Assembly (NCBI RefSeq): GCF_946478925.1
Contig: NZ_CAMLDP010000049.1
Span: 1-14,184 of the forward strand
Source of the DNA: an uncultured Nitrososphaera sp.
Lineage (GTDB): Archaea; Thermoproteota; Nitrososphaeria; Nitrososphaerales; Nitrososphaeraceae
DNA: 14,184 nucleotides
Direction: 5' to 3'
Part shown: piece after piece, positions 6,776 to 12,205 of the stretch
Position numbering within the stretch: the stretch's first letter is position 1
How the letters are laid out: each line of letters starts with the position of its first letter
Translations under genes and position numbers: made by a program
Notes under the pieces: model-generated
Database searches by the model: none
Seen by the model: only the letters and a program-made list of their open reading frames with translations
Told to the model about the DNA's origin: nothing

Positions 6776-7252
6776 TTGTTGAAGGCAAAAAGCCCGCAAG
6801 AGTCAGAGGCTGAAACCACGGTCCTGATGATGCCTTCGGACGCAAACCCAATGGGAAACGTGTTTGGCGGCGTGATACTAAAGAACGTGGACCTCATTGC
6901 CGGCATCGTTGCCAAGAGGCACGTGGGGCATCCAAACGTCGTCACCGCGACGATGGACCGGATGACGTTCCTAAAGCCGGTATTCATCGGCAACGCGCTC
7001 GTGCTTTCTGCAAGAATAAACTATGTCAGAAGGTCGTCGATGGAGGTCGAAGTTACAGTCGAGTCGGAGGACTATGACAATGGCACGCGGGTCCGGACAG
7101 GCACCGCCTTTGTGACGCTCGTGGCGCTTGACAAGGACGGCAAGGCAACAGAGGTGCCTCCGCTCATGCTAAATACTGCAGAGGACAAGAAGCGCTTTTC
7201 CGAGGGCGAAAAGCGGATGCAGCAGCGCCTGCGCGAAGCCGGTAAATTATAA
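6776..7252 (+). CDS. Acyl-CoA thioesterase, hot-dog fold (YciA/ACOT type)
   Basis: The 158-residue product hydrolyses acyl-CoA thioesters. The hot-dog signature runs from residue 24: NPMGNVFGGVILKNVDLIAG, with Asn24 and Asp39 at the usual catalytic positions and the long central helix. The second half holds VVTATMDRMTFLKPVFIGNAL, then the strands LSARINYVRRSSMEVEVTVES and TGTAFVTLVALD. The length fits single-hot-dog thioesterases of the YciA/BACH group. The C-terminal helix (about 130-158) is rich in Lys, Glu and Arg. The start is TTG at 6776; a second TTG directly follows, so either is possible. The TATA spacing favours the first. It converges on the small acidic gene, with only 3 bp between the stop codons. 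The natural acyl substrate cannot be told. Confidence 0.88.
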   Translation: MLKAKSPQESEAETTVLMMPSDANPMGNVFGGVILKNVDLIAGIVAKRHVGHPNVVTATMDRMTFLKPVFIGNALVLSARINYVRRSSMEVEVTVESEDYDNGTRVRTGTAFVTLVALDKDGKATEVPPLMLNTAEDKKRFSEGEKRMQQRLREAGKL

Positions 7253-7255
7253 CAG

Positions 7256-7456
7256 TCACTCGAAATATTCCAGTTCTTCCGAGTCTTCATCGTCATCATC
7301 ATCCTCGTCTTCCACGTCGATGGCGTCTTCAATTTCAGGCGCGGCCTTTGCCTGCTGCCTCTTTTCGAGGTTTGCATTGAGCCTGCGAAGCTCGGCAAGT
7401 ATCTCGTGCAAGAGTTCAACCTGCTCGTCGTCCTGCTTCTTTGCCTTTTTCGGCAC
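7256..7456 (-). CDS. Small acidic coiled-coil protein of unknown function
   Basis: The 66-residue product begins with a basic stretch (MPKKAKKQ). An amphipathic helix follows with a heptad-like pattern (VELLHEILAELRRLNANLEKRQ, residues 13-34), suited to coiled-coil formation. A tail from about 40 onward is composed mostly of Asp and Glu, ending EELEYFE. No family is recognised. Reality of the gene is supported by an AAGGTGA Shine-Dalgarno site at 7464-7470, 7 nt from the GTG start, and by its place as the last gene of a reverse run behind the methylisocitrate-lyase-like gene (37-bp gap). The polyacidic tail may make it a chaperone-like or nucleic-acid-mimicking partner, but that is speculation. 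Confidence 0.65.
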   Translation of the reverse strand: MPKKAKKQDDEQVELLHEILAELRRLNANLEKRQQAKAAPEIEDAIDVEDEDDDDDEDSEELEYFE

Positions 7457-7463
7457 GGTTTTT

Positions 7464-7470
7464 TCACCTT
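7464..7470 (-). promoter_or_regulatory. Shine-Dalgarno site of the small acidic gene
   Basis: The reverse strand reads AAGGTGA, 7 nt upstream of the GTG at 7456. It fixes the start and supports expression from an upstream promoter as part of a polycistronic message. Confidence 0.6.
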
Positions 7471-7493
7471 GTGCCTGCTAATTAAGCAAGCCT

Positions 7494-8357
7494 TTAGCCG
7501 TAGCGCTTTTCAAGGCCCATGTATTTTTGAAGGTCAACAAACTCGTTAAAGTCCTTGAATGTGACCATCATCTTGCGCGTCTTTTTGGTGTAGCTGGTCT
7601 TTTTCAGTTCTGAAAACACCTCGCGCATTGCATAGGTAGCGCCATACAGGCCGGAGAGTGGCCAGACTGCTATTCTGTAGCCCAGTTTTAGCAGCTCCTG
7701 CCCCGTCAGGTTCGGAGTCACGCCATCCTCTATCATGTTTGCAACTAGCGGCGCGTCTATCTCGTCGGCGACCTTTTTCAGCTCTTCCACGGTCCTTGGC
7801 GCCTCGACGAAAATCACGTCGGCGCCGGCCTTTCTGTACGCTTTGCCCCTTGCTATTGCCTCGTCAAGGCCGAGGGGCGCTCTTGCGTCGGTCCTTGCGA
7901 CTATGACAAAGTCCTTGCTCTTTCGTGCCTCTACTGCCGCCTTTAGCTTTGGCAAATAGTCGTCCTTTGGGATAACGTCCTTGCCCACCATGTGGCCGCA
8001 CCTCTTGGGCCAGATCTGGTCTTCGAGGAATATCCCCGCCGCACCAAGCGCCTCCAAGTCGCGGACAAGCCTCCACACGTTGAGCGGATTGCCATAGCCA
8101 GTGTCCGCATCCACGAGCACGGGGACGCTGACTGCGCGTATGATGCGCCTTGCATTATCGACCGTTTCGCCGGCGTTCAAGAACCCAAAGTCGGGCATAC
8201 CGAGGAGCGCGGCAGACGAGCCGTAGCCCGTCTGGAACATGGCCTCGAACCCGACCTGCTCGGCAATCCTCGCGCTCAGTGCGTCAAACACACCGGGCAA
8301 AACTATTATCCTGTTCTTGTCGTCAAGCTGCTCACGAAGAGAAGGCGGCTTTTGCAT
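7494..8357 (-). CDS. Isocitrate lyase/PEP mutase superfamily protein, methylisocitrate-lyase-like
   Basis: The 287-residue TIM-barrel enzyme has the metal-site motif DADTGYGN (83-90) with Asp83 and Asp85, then LEDQ (111-114). The flexible catalytic loop is KRCGH (118-122), in which Cys120 is the general acid of isocitrate and methylisocitrate lyases. VARTDAR (153-159) follows. KRCGH and the length resemble 2-methylisocitrate lyase (PrpB), which splits 2-methylisocitrate into pyruvate and succinate. Many relatives with this look are instead oxaloacetate decarboxylases or phosphonopyruvate-type enzymes, and no methylcitrate-cycle partners are in the window. The C-terminal helix (about 250-287) is basic and then swaps to a LEKRYG end. 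The ATG at 8357 follows an A/T box around 8380-8390. The preceding VOC gene ends 34 bp upstream, so the gene may belong to the same run. Confidence 0.85.
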   Translation of the reverse strand: MQKPPSLREQLDDKNRIIVLPGVFDALSARIAEQVGFEAMFQTGYGSSAALLGMPDFGFLNAGETVDNARRIIRAVSVPVLVDADTGYGNPLNVWRLVRDLEALGAAGIFLEDQIWPKRCGHMVGKDVIPKDDYLPKLKAAVEARKSKDFVIVARTDARAPLGLDEAIARGKAYRKAGADVIFVEAPRTVEELKKVADEIDAPLVANMIEDGVTPNLTGQELLKLGYRIAVWPLSGLYGATYAMREVFSELKKTSYTKKTRKMMVTFKDFNEFVDLQKYMGLEKRYG

Positions 8358-8391
8358 TTATGTGAAAAAACTGTGCAACATTATTATGCTT

Positions 8392-8799
8392 TTAGTAATG
8401 ATCCACAGGCCAAGCGCCAGGCGTTATCAGTTCCACGAGGTTGCCAGAAGGATCGTGAAAATACAGCGACTTTGCCGACTCCTTCCAATTGACTTCAAGC
8501 TCTATCGGAACGCCGTTCTGCACAAGGCGCTCCTTCCACTTTTCGTAATCGTCTGCTTCTATTTCAAGCGCAAAATGGATGCTGCCGTCGTGCGCCCCAT
8601 GCGGAGGCAGCCTGTCGTTTGAAGGAAACGTCCGGTCTGGGTTGAACGCGAGGAGCATGCTGCCTCCCGCCCTTAGAAACACGAGCTTGCCCTCTTCCTC
8701 TTCGACTATCTCTAGCCCCAAAATGCCTGTATAGAATTTCTTTAGCGACTCTAGGTCGCGGGAATAGATGCAGGTCTCTATTACTTTTTTGACCTTCAT
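8392..8799 (-). CDS. Glyoxalase/VOC superfamily protein
   Basis: The 135-residue protein has two beta-alpha-beta-beta-beta modules typical of vicinal oxygen chelate proteins. It opens with VIETCIYSRDLESLKKFYTGILGLEI, has SIHFALEIE in the middle (His75) and ends with SLYFHDPSGNLVELITPG (Glu123). In glyoxalase-like metal sites the first ligand is usually His in the N-terminal strand; here Glu8 takes that place by my alignment by eye. A metal site of Glu8, His75 and Glu123 is possible. The substrate is unknown: candidates include methylglyoxal-type, dioxygenase-type or resistance-type roles. Its ATG overlaps the stop of the zinc-ribbon gene by 4 bp (ATGA), so translation of the two is probably coupled. 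Confidence 0.85.
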   Translation of the reverse strand: MKVKKVIETCIYSRDLESLKKFYTGILGLEIVEEEEGKLVFLRAGGSMLLAFNPDRTFPSNDRLPPHGAHDGSIHFALEIEADDYEKWKERLVQNGVPIELEVNWKESAKSLYFHDPSGNLVELITPGAWPVDHY

Positions 8800-8987
8800 T
8801 GAGCTGCCTGTTGTTCTTGCTCTTGCTGCTGCGGCAGCTCTTGTTGTTCTGTCTCTATGGTGCCGTCAGCAAGCTTGGTCACTTTGATCTTGCACTGCCT
8901 GCATTCATAGAATTTTGTCGGCGGGTCGTGCAGGACGGAGCCGTTGAGCCACACCATTACCGCTCCGCACGCTGGGCAGTTCATCAT
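8796..8987 (-). CDS. Small zinc-ribbon protein with Gln/Glu-rich tail
   Basis: The 63-residue product begins MMNCPACGAVMVWLNG. It has Cys4, Cys7, Cys29 and Cys32 in two CxxC knuckles, which form one zinc ribbon. The tail (about 45-63) is almost only Gln, Glu and Ala. I do not recognise a named family; proteins of this kind are common small archaeal zinc ribbons of unknown role. It overlaps the VOC gene by 4 bp and is the first gene of the reverse run 8987-7256. The start is the first of two ATG codons. An A/T-rich box at about 9018-9026 lies about 30-35 bp upstream, slightly far for a leaderless message. Confidence 0.75.
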   Translation of the reverse strand: MMNCPACGAVMVWLNGSVLHDPPTKFYECRQCKIKVTKLADGTIETEQQELPQQQEQEQQAAQ

Positions 8988-9140
8988 ATATATACGATAG
9001 AGTCTCTGCTGATACCGTTAATATGCTTTGTCTCGCCGGTTTGGACCGCCAAGAGGTGCAGGTCCTTCAAAGACACTCGAAGGCTTGATGCCCGTGCAAG
9101 GATAAATTATCTGCAAGGCTCGTGTTTGGGTCAGAAAATC

Positions 9141-9151
9141 ATTAAAATTTT
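9141..9151 (+). promoter_or_regulatory. Putative TATA box for a candidate non-coding RNA
   Basis: ATTAAAATTTT is centred about 25 bp before 9170, the first base of a strong hairpin. No open frame of useful length starts in the following 100 bp. Confidence 0.35.
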
Positions 9152-9169
9152 GCATCTGCACTATTCATA

Positions 9170-9262
9170 TCAGGCGCGTGCCAGCATCGCGCCTGAGCAA
9201 GTGCGAACAAAAACCCCGATGCCCCTACTTGCCGCTGGCAGTTATGGTAGGTAGGGGCGCAT
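9170..9262 (+). ncRNA. Candidate structured RNA with two stable stems
   Basis: TCAGGCGCG at 9170-9178 and CGCGCCTGA at 9188-9196 form a perfect 9-bp, G+C-rich stem with a 9-nt loop. A second perfect 8-bp stem joins GCCCCTAC (9221-9228) to GTAGGGGC (9251-9258), and encloses a small TGCC/GGCA hairpin (9230-9240). The first loop carries TGCCAG (9179-9184), which can pair with CTGGCA at 9235-9240, giving a possible pseudoknot. A TATA-like element at 9141-9151 is correctly placed for a transcript beginning near 9170, and A/T-rich DNA follows the second stem. No known RNA family is recognised. Exact ends and strand are inferred. Confidence 0.4.
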
Positions 9263-9313
9263 GATAATTAAATCTTCTACTAATCCATCTAAAATGACTC
9301 TGACTATAATGGG

Positions 9314-9337
9314 TGCCAGCCGCCGTGATGCCTGGCA
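9314..9337. repeat. TGCCAG/CTGGCA inverted repeat
   Basis: A perfect 6-bp inverted repeat with a 12-nt loop is directly followed by the short palindrome GACATGTATGTC (9338-9349). The arms repeat the hexamers found in the folded segment at 9179-9240. Confidence 0.4.
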
Positions 9338-9462
9338 GACATGTATGTCAAGTTCGTGATTTCCTGCGCAATCCTTCCGGGATAGCGTAATGACTCATAA
9401 AGTTAAGGTAATTGCTAAATCTGGAGCTAAATTTTAAGTAATTTGCTTGGTTAAGTGAATAG

Positions 9463-9479
9463 TTGTTCAATGTGAACAA
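9463..9479. promoter_or_regulatory. Perfect 17-bp palindrome, candidate operator of the Lrp-like gene
   Basis: TTGTTCA at 9463-9469 and TGAACAA at 9473-9479 are exact inverted repeats around a 3-bp centre, 31 bp before the ATG of the Lrp/AsnC-like gene. Dimeric regulators of this family bind dyads of about this size and often control themselves, so self-regulation is a reasonable inference. Confidence 0.5.
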
Positions 9480-9510
9480 TGAGTGTCTGTTGTAGAAGTG
9501 GTGGATAACC

Positions 9511-9996
9511 ATGAGAAAAAGCAACGTTGATGCGCCACACATTGACGAATTTGACGCAAAGCTGCTCAGCCTTTTGACATCGCAGACTAGCTATTCGAGC
9601 AAAGACCTTGCTGCCAAACTGGACAAGCCACTGAGCACCGTCCAGAGGAGGATAAGGATACTCTTTCAAAACGGCTACATCAAGAAAAAATACGAAGTCG
9701 ACTATTTGAAACTGGGCTGCCGAAAAGGGCTATTGGATATCTGCCTCAAAGACAACGACATTGAATGCGTAGCAAAAAAAATACTAAAGATAAGCGGCGT
9801 GATACTGGTGTCGGTGCCTCTGGGCCACTCTGATCTGTCTGTGTCTTTTGTCTACAAGACAAACGACGAGGTCTTGCGATTCATCCGGCAGATAAAGAAA
9901 TTGCCCGAAGTGCAACGCGTGACTTGGACGGAGGAAGTCTTTAGTTTGCCTGCTACCCAGCCTGTGCTGATAGAGTGCCTGTGCAATGCCGTCTAG
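9511..9996 (+). CDS. Lrp/AsnC-like transcriptional regulator
   Basis: The 161-residue product opens with a winged helix (residues about 11-60): IDEFDAKLLSLLTSQTSYSS, KDLAAKLDKPLSTVQRRIRIL and FQNGYIKKK. This is the Lrp/AsnC pattern in which the recognition helix contains S-T-V-Q-R-R. The second half (about 70-150) alternates strands and helices like the RAM ligand/oligomer domain: GLLDICLKD, GVILVSVPLGHSDLSVSF, then an 'EVQRVTWTEEVFSL' end. Homology in this half is weaker. It is therefore probably a dimeric or octameric DNA-binding regulator; any small-molecule effector is unknown. The start is ATG at 9511, preceded by a weak GTGGTGG element. A palindrome at 9463-9479 is a candidate binding site. 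The gene stands alone between two non-coding stretches. Confidence 0.8.
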   Translation: MRKSNVDAPHIDEFDAKLLSLLTSQTSYSSKDLAAKLDKPLSTVQRRIRILFQNGYIKKKYEVDYLKLGCRKGLLDICLKDNDIECVAKKILKISGVILVSVPLGHSDLSVSFVYKTNDEVLRFIRQIKKLPEVQRVTWTEEVFSLPATQPVLIECLCNAV

Positions 9997-10113
9997 GCGC
10001 TGCGTGCAATGCAAAAGCTGTTTTCTGTGCTCCGGACCGTGATGCCCTGCTGCGTATATGAGAAGCTCTGCATCTTTTTCTTGCCGCTGTTCCTAGCTTG
10101 GCTAGCCGCGTGT

Positions 10114-10132
10114 GCGTCTACAATACAGACGC
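10114..10132 (-). terminator. Hairpin after the 48-residue zinc-ribbon gene
   Basis: GCGTCT and AGACGC form a perfect 6-bp stem with a 7-nt loop, starting 4 bp beyond the reverse-strand stop at 10137. A second small inverted repeat, CTAGC/GCTAG, lies at about 10092-10104. There is no long T-run, so a terminator role is tentative. Confidence 0.35.
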
Positions 10133-10136
10133 GTCT

Positions 10137-10283
10137 TTAACTGCGGACTATTTGCCTGTTGGGCCTGTACTCGCGCATTTCAGACCCGCAGTACACACAC
10201 CGGTACACGTCGACCTGCTGGCCAGAACCCCTGTCGTACCTTGTGGAAAAGGCAAGCTCGCGGCTGCAATGGGCACACTTCAT
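10137..10283 (-). CDS. 48-residue zinc-ribbon protein
   Basis: The reverse strand encodes a short protein that begins MKCAHCSRELAFSTRY and ends MREYRPNRQIVRS. It has two CxxC knuckles, Cys3/Cys6 and Cys29/Cys32, separated by 22 residues, so it is a minimal zinc ribbon. The arms around the knuckles are basic and rich in Arg and Tyr, which would suit nucleic-acid or protein binding. A textbook archaeal TATA box (TTTTATAC) is centred about 25 bp upstream of the ATG, which argues strongly that the gene is expressed as a leaderless message. It is divergent from the AMMECR1 gene and separated from it by 95 bp. A small hairpin follows the stop codon. I recognise no named family; function is unknown. 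Confidence 0.75.
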   Translation of the reverse strand: MKCAHCSRELAFSTRYDRGSGQQVDVYRCVYCGSEMREYRPNRQIVRS

Positions 10284-10304
10284 GAAACCTGTCTTTGCAA
10301 ACTT

Positions 10305-10312
10305 GTATAAAA
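10305..10312 (-). promoter_or_regulatory. TATA box of the 48-residue zinc-ribbon gene
   Basis: The reverse strand reads TTTTATAC, a near-consensus archaeal TATA element, centred about 25 bp ahead of the ATG at 10283. Confidence 0.65.
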
Positions 10313-10348
10313 GCAAGACTGACCCATGTTTGCTCAGTTTCCAATGGC

Positions 10349-10360
10349 TTTTTTAGTTTA
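10349..10360 (+). promoter_or_regulatory. Putative TATA box for the AMMECR1 gene
   Basis: TTTTTTAGTTTA is centred about 25 bp ahead of the GTG at 10379, giving a leaderless message. Confidence 0.5.
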
Positions 10361-10378
10361 GCATGATTTTCAAAAAGC

Positions 10379-10990
10379 GTGATATCAGACACCTTAGGGG
10401 CAGAGCTCGTACGGCTTGCAAGGCTGGCCGTGGAAAGATACGTGGCCGAGTCCGTGGTGATAGAGAAGCCTGCAGCAGAGCTTCCAAAATCCGGAGTCTT
10501 TGTCACGTTAAGCCGCCCAACGGAAGAAGGTGAGGAGCTGCGCGGCTGCATCGGCTTTCCACTGCCGTACAAGGAACTGCACCAGTCTGTCATCGAGGCC
10601 GCGATTGCCGCAGCTACAGAAGACTCGCGCTTTGCGCCTGTCGACGGCAGCGAGCTTGAGCACTTGGTGTTTGAGGTGAGTGTGCTGACTGCGCCGGAGG
10701 AAATAATAACGGCAAGCCCTGTCGGGCGCAAAGAGCGCATCGTAATCGGGCGCGACGGGCTCTTGTTAAAGTGGAGGCACGGCTCGGGCCTGCTCTTGCC
10801 GCAGGTGCCAGTCGAGCTTGGCTGGGACGTCGACGAATACCTGGCAAACATCTGTTACAAGGCCGGGGCGCCGTCAGACGCTTGGCTCGACCCCTCCTCA
10901 AGGCTCTTTACGTTCCAGACGCAGGTGTTCAAGGAGGAAAAACCCGGGGGAAACGTGGTCCGGGTTGCCAACGACAATAATAACAAATAA
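10379..10990 (+). CDS. AMMECR1 domain protein
   Basis: The 203-residue product is built entirely from one AMMECR1 domain, of normal length for archaeal members. The invariant motif LRGCIGF lies at residues 54-60, preceded by GVFVTLSR and followed by PLPYKELHQSVIEAAIAAATEDSRF. The C-terminal half has the expected VFEVSVLTAPEEI, GRDGLLLKW-RHGSGLLLPQVPVE and a late AWLDPSSRLFTFQTQVF block. AMMECR1 proteins are conserved in archaea and eukaryotes; their biochemical role is unresolved. In many genomes they lie near radical-SAM or MEMO1-like genes, which are not seen here. The start is GTG at 10379, chosen by TATA spacing. The glycosyltransferase gene begins 36 bp after its stop on the same strand. 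Confidence 0.92.
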   Translation: MISDTLGAELVRLARLAVERYVAESVVIEKPAAELPKSGVFVTLSRPTEEGEELRGCIGFPLPYKELHQSVIEAAIAAATEDSRFAPVDGSELEHLVFEVSVLTAPEEIITASPVGRKERIVIGRDGLLLKWRHGSGLLLPQVPVELGWDVDEYLANICYKAGAPSDAWLDPSSRLFTFQTQVFKEEKPGGNVVRVANDNNNK

Positions 10991-11026
10991 TATCGCCAGC
11001 TCATCCATGCATTTCTGTAGAGTTAG

Positions 11027-12205
11027 TTGGGCAAGGCGTATCTTGCGCCGTACGGCGTTGGGCTTGGTCATGCAAGCCGGATGGTCATGGTGGCAGACCA
11101 CCTGCAGAGAAGCAACGTTCAGGTGCGCTTTTCCTCGTTTGGCGAGGCCGTAAAATACGTCTCTATGAGGGGCTACCAGTGCGTCAACGCCCCGCCTGTC
11201 GAGTTTGCATGGAGCGTCGAAGGCGGCTTTTCCGTAAAGCAGAGCATCGCCAACATCCCCATCTGGTTTACAAATCTGGCGCGGCAGGTGAACCATGAAA
11301 CGCGCAACATGACGATGTACAGCCCAGACGTCATCCTGTCAGACTCGCGCCTTTCGCCGCTCTTTGCGGCAAAGCTTCTCGGGATTCCTTCCATAGTGCT
11401 CCTGAACCAGGTGAAGCTCTTGCTGTCGCCGAGGCTGAGGGAATTTCGAATCTCGCGGCTGTTCGAGGCTATGGTGGGCGAGTTCCTTGGCTCGATGTGG
11501 AACTTGGCCGACAGGATACTCGTCCCAGATTTGCCGCCCCCCTACACGATAGCTGCGCACAACGTGTGGTGCGTCGGCTCGGCAGCGCGCAAGCTAGAGT
11601 ACATCGGCTTTACTGCGCCCAAACCCCTTGTCACAGAAGGGCAGGTGGCAAAGGTGGCGTCAGACCTCAAGATAGACAGGTCAAGGCCCGTCGCGTTTGT
11701 GCACGTCAGCGGGCCGATGGAGACGCGCATGCCGCTCATCAGGCTTGCACTTGAAGCGACCCGTCATGCAGACAATAAAAGCAAGGGCATCCAGTTCATC
11801 TTCTCAGAGGGCCGTCCGCACGGCAGCATCGAGCCGAAAAGGATAGAGTCTGGCTGGTATTACGAATGGTGCCCTGTCCGTGACGAGGTGTTTGCCCTGA
11901 GCGACCTCGTGGTGATGCGCGGAGGTCACACCGCGCTTTCGCAGGCCATACAGTTTGGCAAGCCCGTCGTGACCATACCGATAGAAAACCACGGCGAGCA
12001 GCTGGGCAACTCTGAAAAGATTGCCAAGCTTGGCGCAGGCGTAATGGTCCACCCGAAAAAGCTAAAGCCGGAGAAAATCACGGCAGCAATGGAACAGGTG
12101 CTCTCAGACCCGGCATACAGAAAGAGCGTCCTTGAATTGAAAAAGATGACCGAGTCGCTAGACGGAATCGATAATGTCGTGAAGGTAGTTAGGTCCTACC
12201 TCTAG
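11027..12205 (+). CDS. Glycosyltransferase, GT1/GT28 (MurG/UDP-glucuronosyltransferase-like) fold
   Basis: The 392-residue protein has the two Rossmann-like domains of GT-B enzymes. The N-terminal glycine loop is APYGVGLGHASRM (residues 7-19), the acceptor-side signature shared with MurG and related enzymes. The C-terminal nucleotide-sugar block is VMRGGHTALSQAIQFGKPVVTIP (296-318) followed by ENHGEQLGNSEKIAKLGAG (320-338). This is the usual donor-site pattern with His301 and the Glu/Gln pair. It probably moves a sugar from a nucleotide donor to a lipid, S-layer protein or small molecule; the exact donor and acceptor cannot be told. No signal peptide or transmembrane helix is apparent. The start is TTG at 11027, with no clear TATA box at the right distance, so it may be transcribed with AMMECR1. 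Its last 48 bp overlap the convergent ThiI-like gene. Confidence 0.85.
   Translation: MGKAYLAPYGVGLGHASRMVMVADHLQRSNVQVRFSSFGEAVKYVSMRGYQCVNAPPVEFAWSVEGGFSVKQSIANIPIWFTNLARQVNHETRNMTMYSPDVILSDSRLSPLFAAKLLGIPSIVLLNQVKLLLSPRLREFRISRLFEAMVGEFLGSMWNLADRILVPDLPPPYTIAAHNVWCVGSAARKLEYIGFTAPKPLVTEGQVAKVASDLKIDRSRPVAFVHVSGPMETRMPLIRLALEATRHADNKSKGIQFIFSEGRPHGSIEPKRIESGWYYEWCPVRDEVFALSDLVVMRGGHTALSQAIQFGKPVVTIPIENHGEQLGNSEKIAKLGAGVMVHPKKLKPEKITAAMEQVLSDPAYRKSVLELKKMTESLDGIDNVVKVVRSYL

Larger units (their letters stand above)
8988..9510. other. Intergenic region with several hairpins and a palindromic leader
   Basis: No protein-coding gene longer than about 20 codons is convincing here. The stretch holds the promoter of the zinc-ribbon/VOC run at the left and small inverted repeats near 9040-9095. 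A candidate structured RNA lies at about 9170-9262, a further hairpin at 9314-9337 and a perfect palindrome at 9463-9479 ahead of the Lrp-like gene. Confidence 0.6.

Noticed and set aside
10098..10310. 70-codon forward frame over the small zinc-ribbon gene
   Set aside because: The reverse strand has the CxxC pair and an excellent TATA box; the forward frame has neither.
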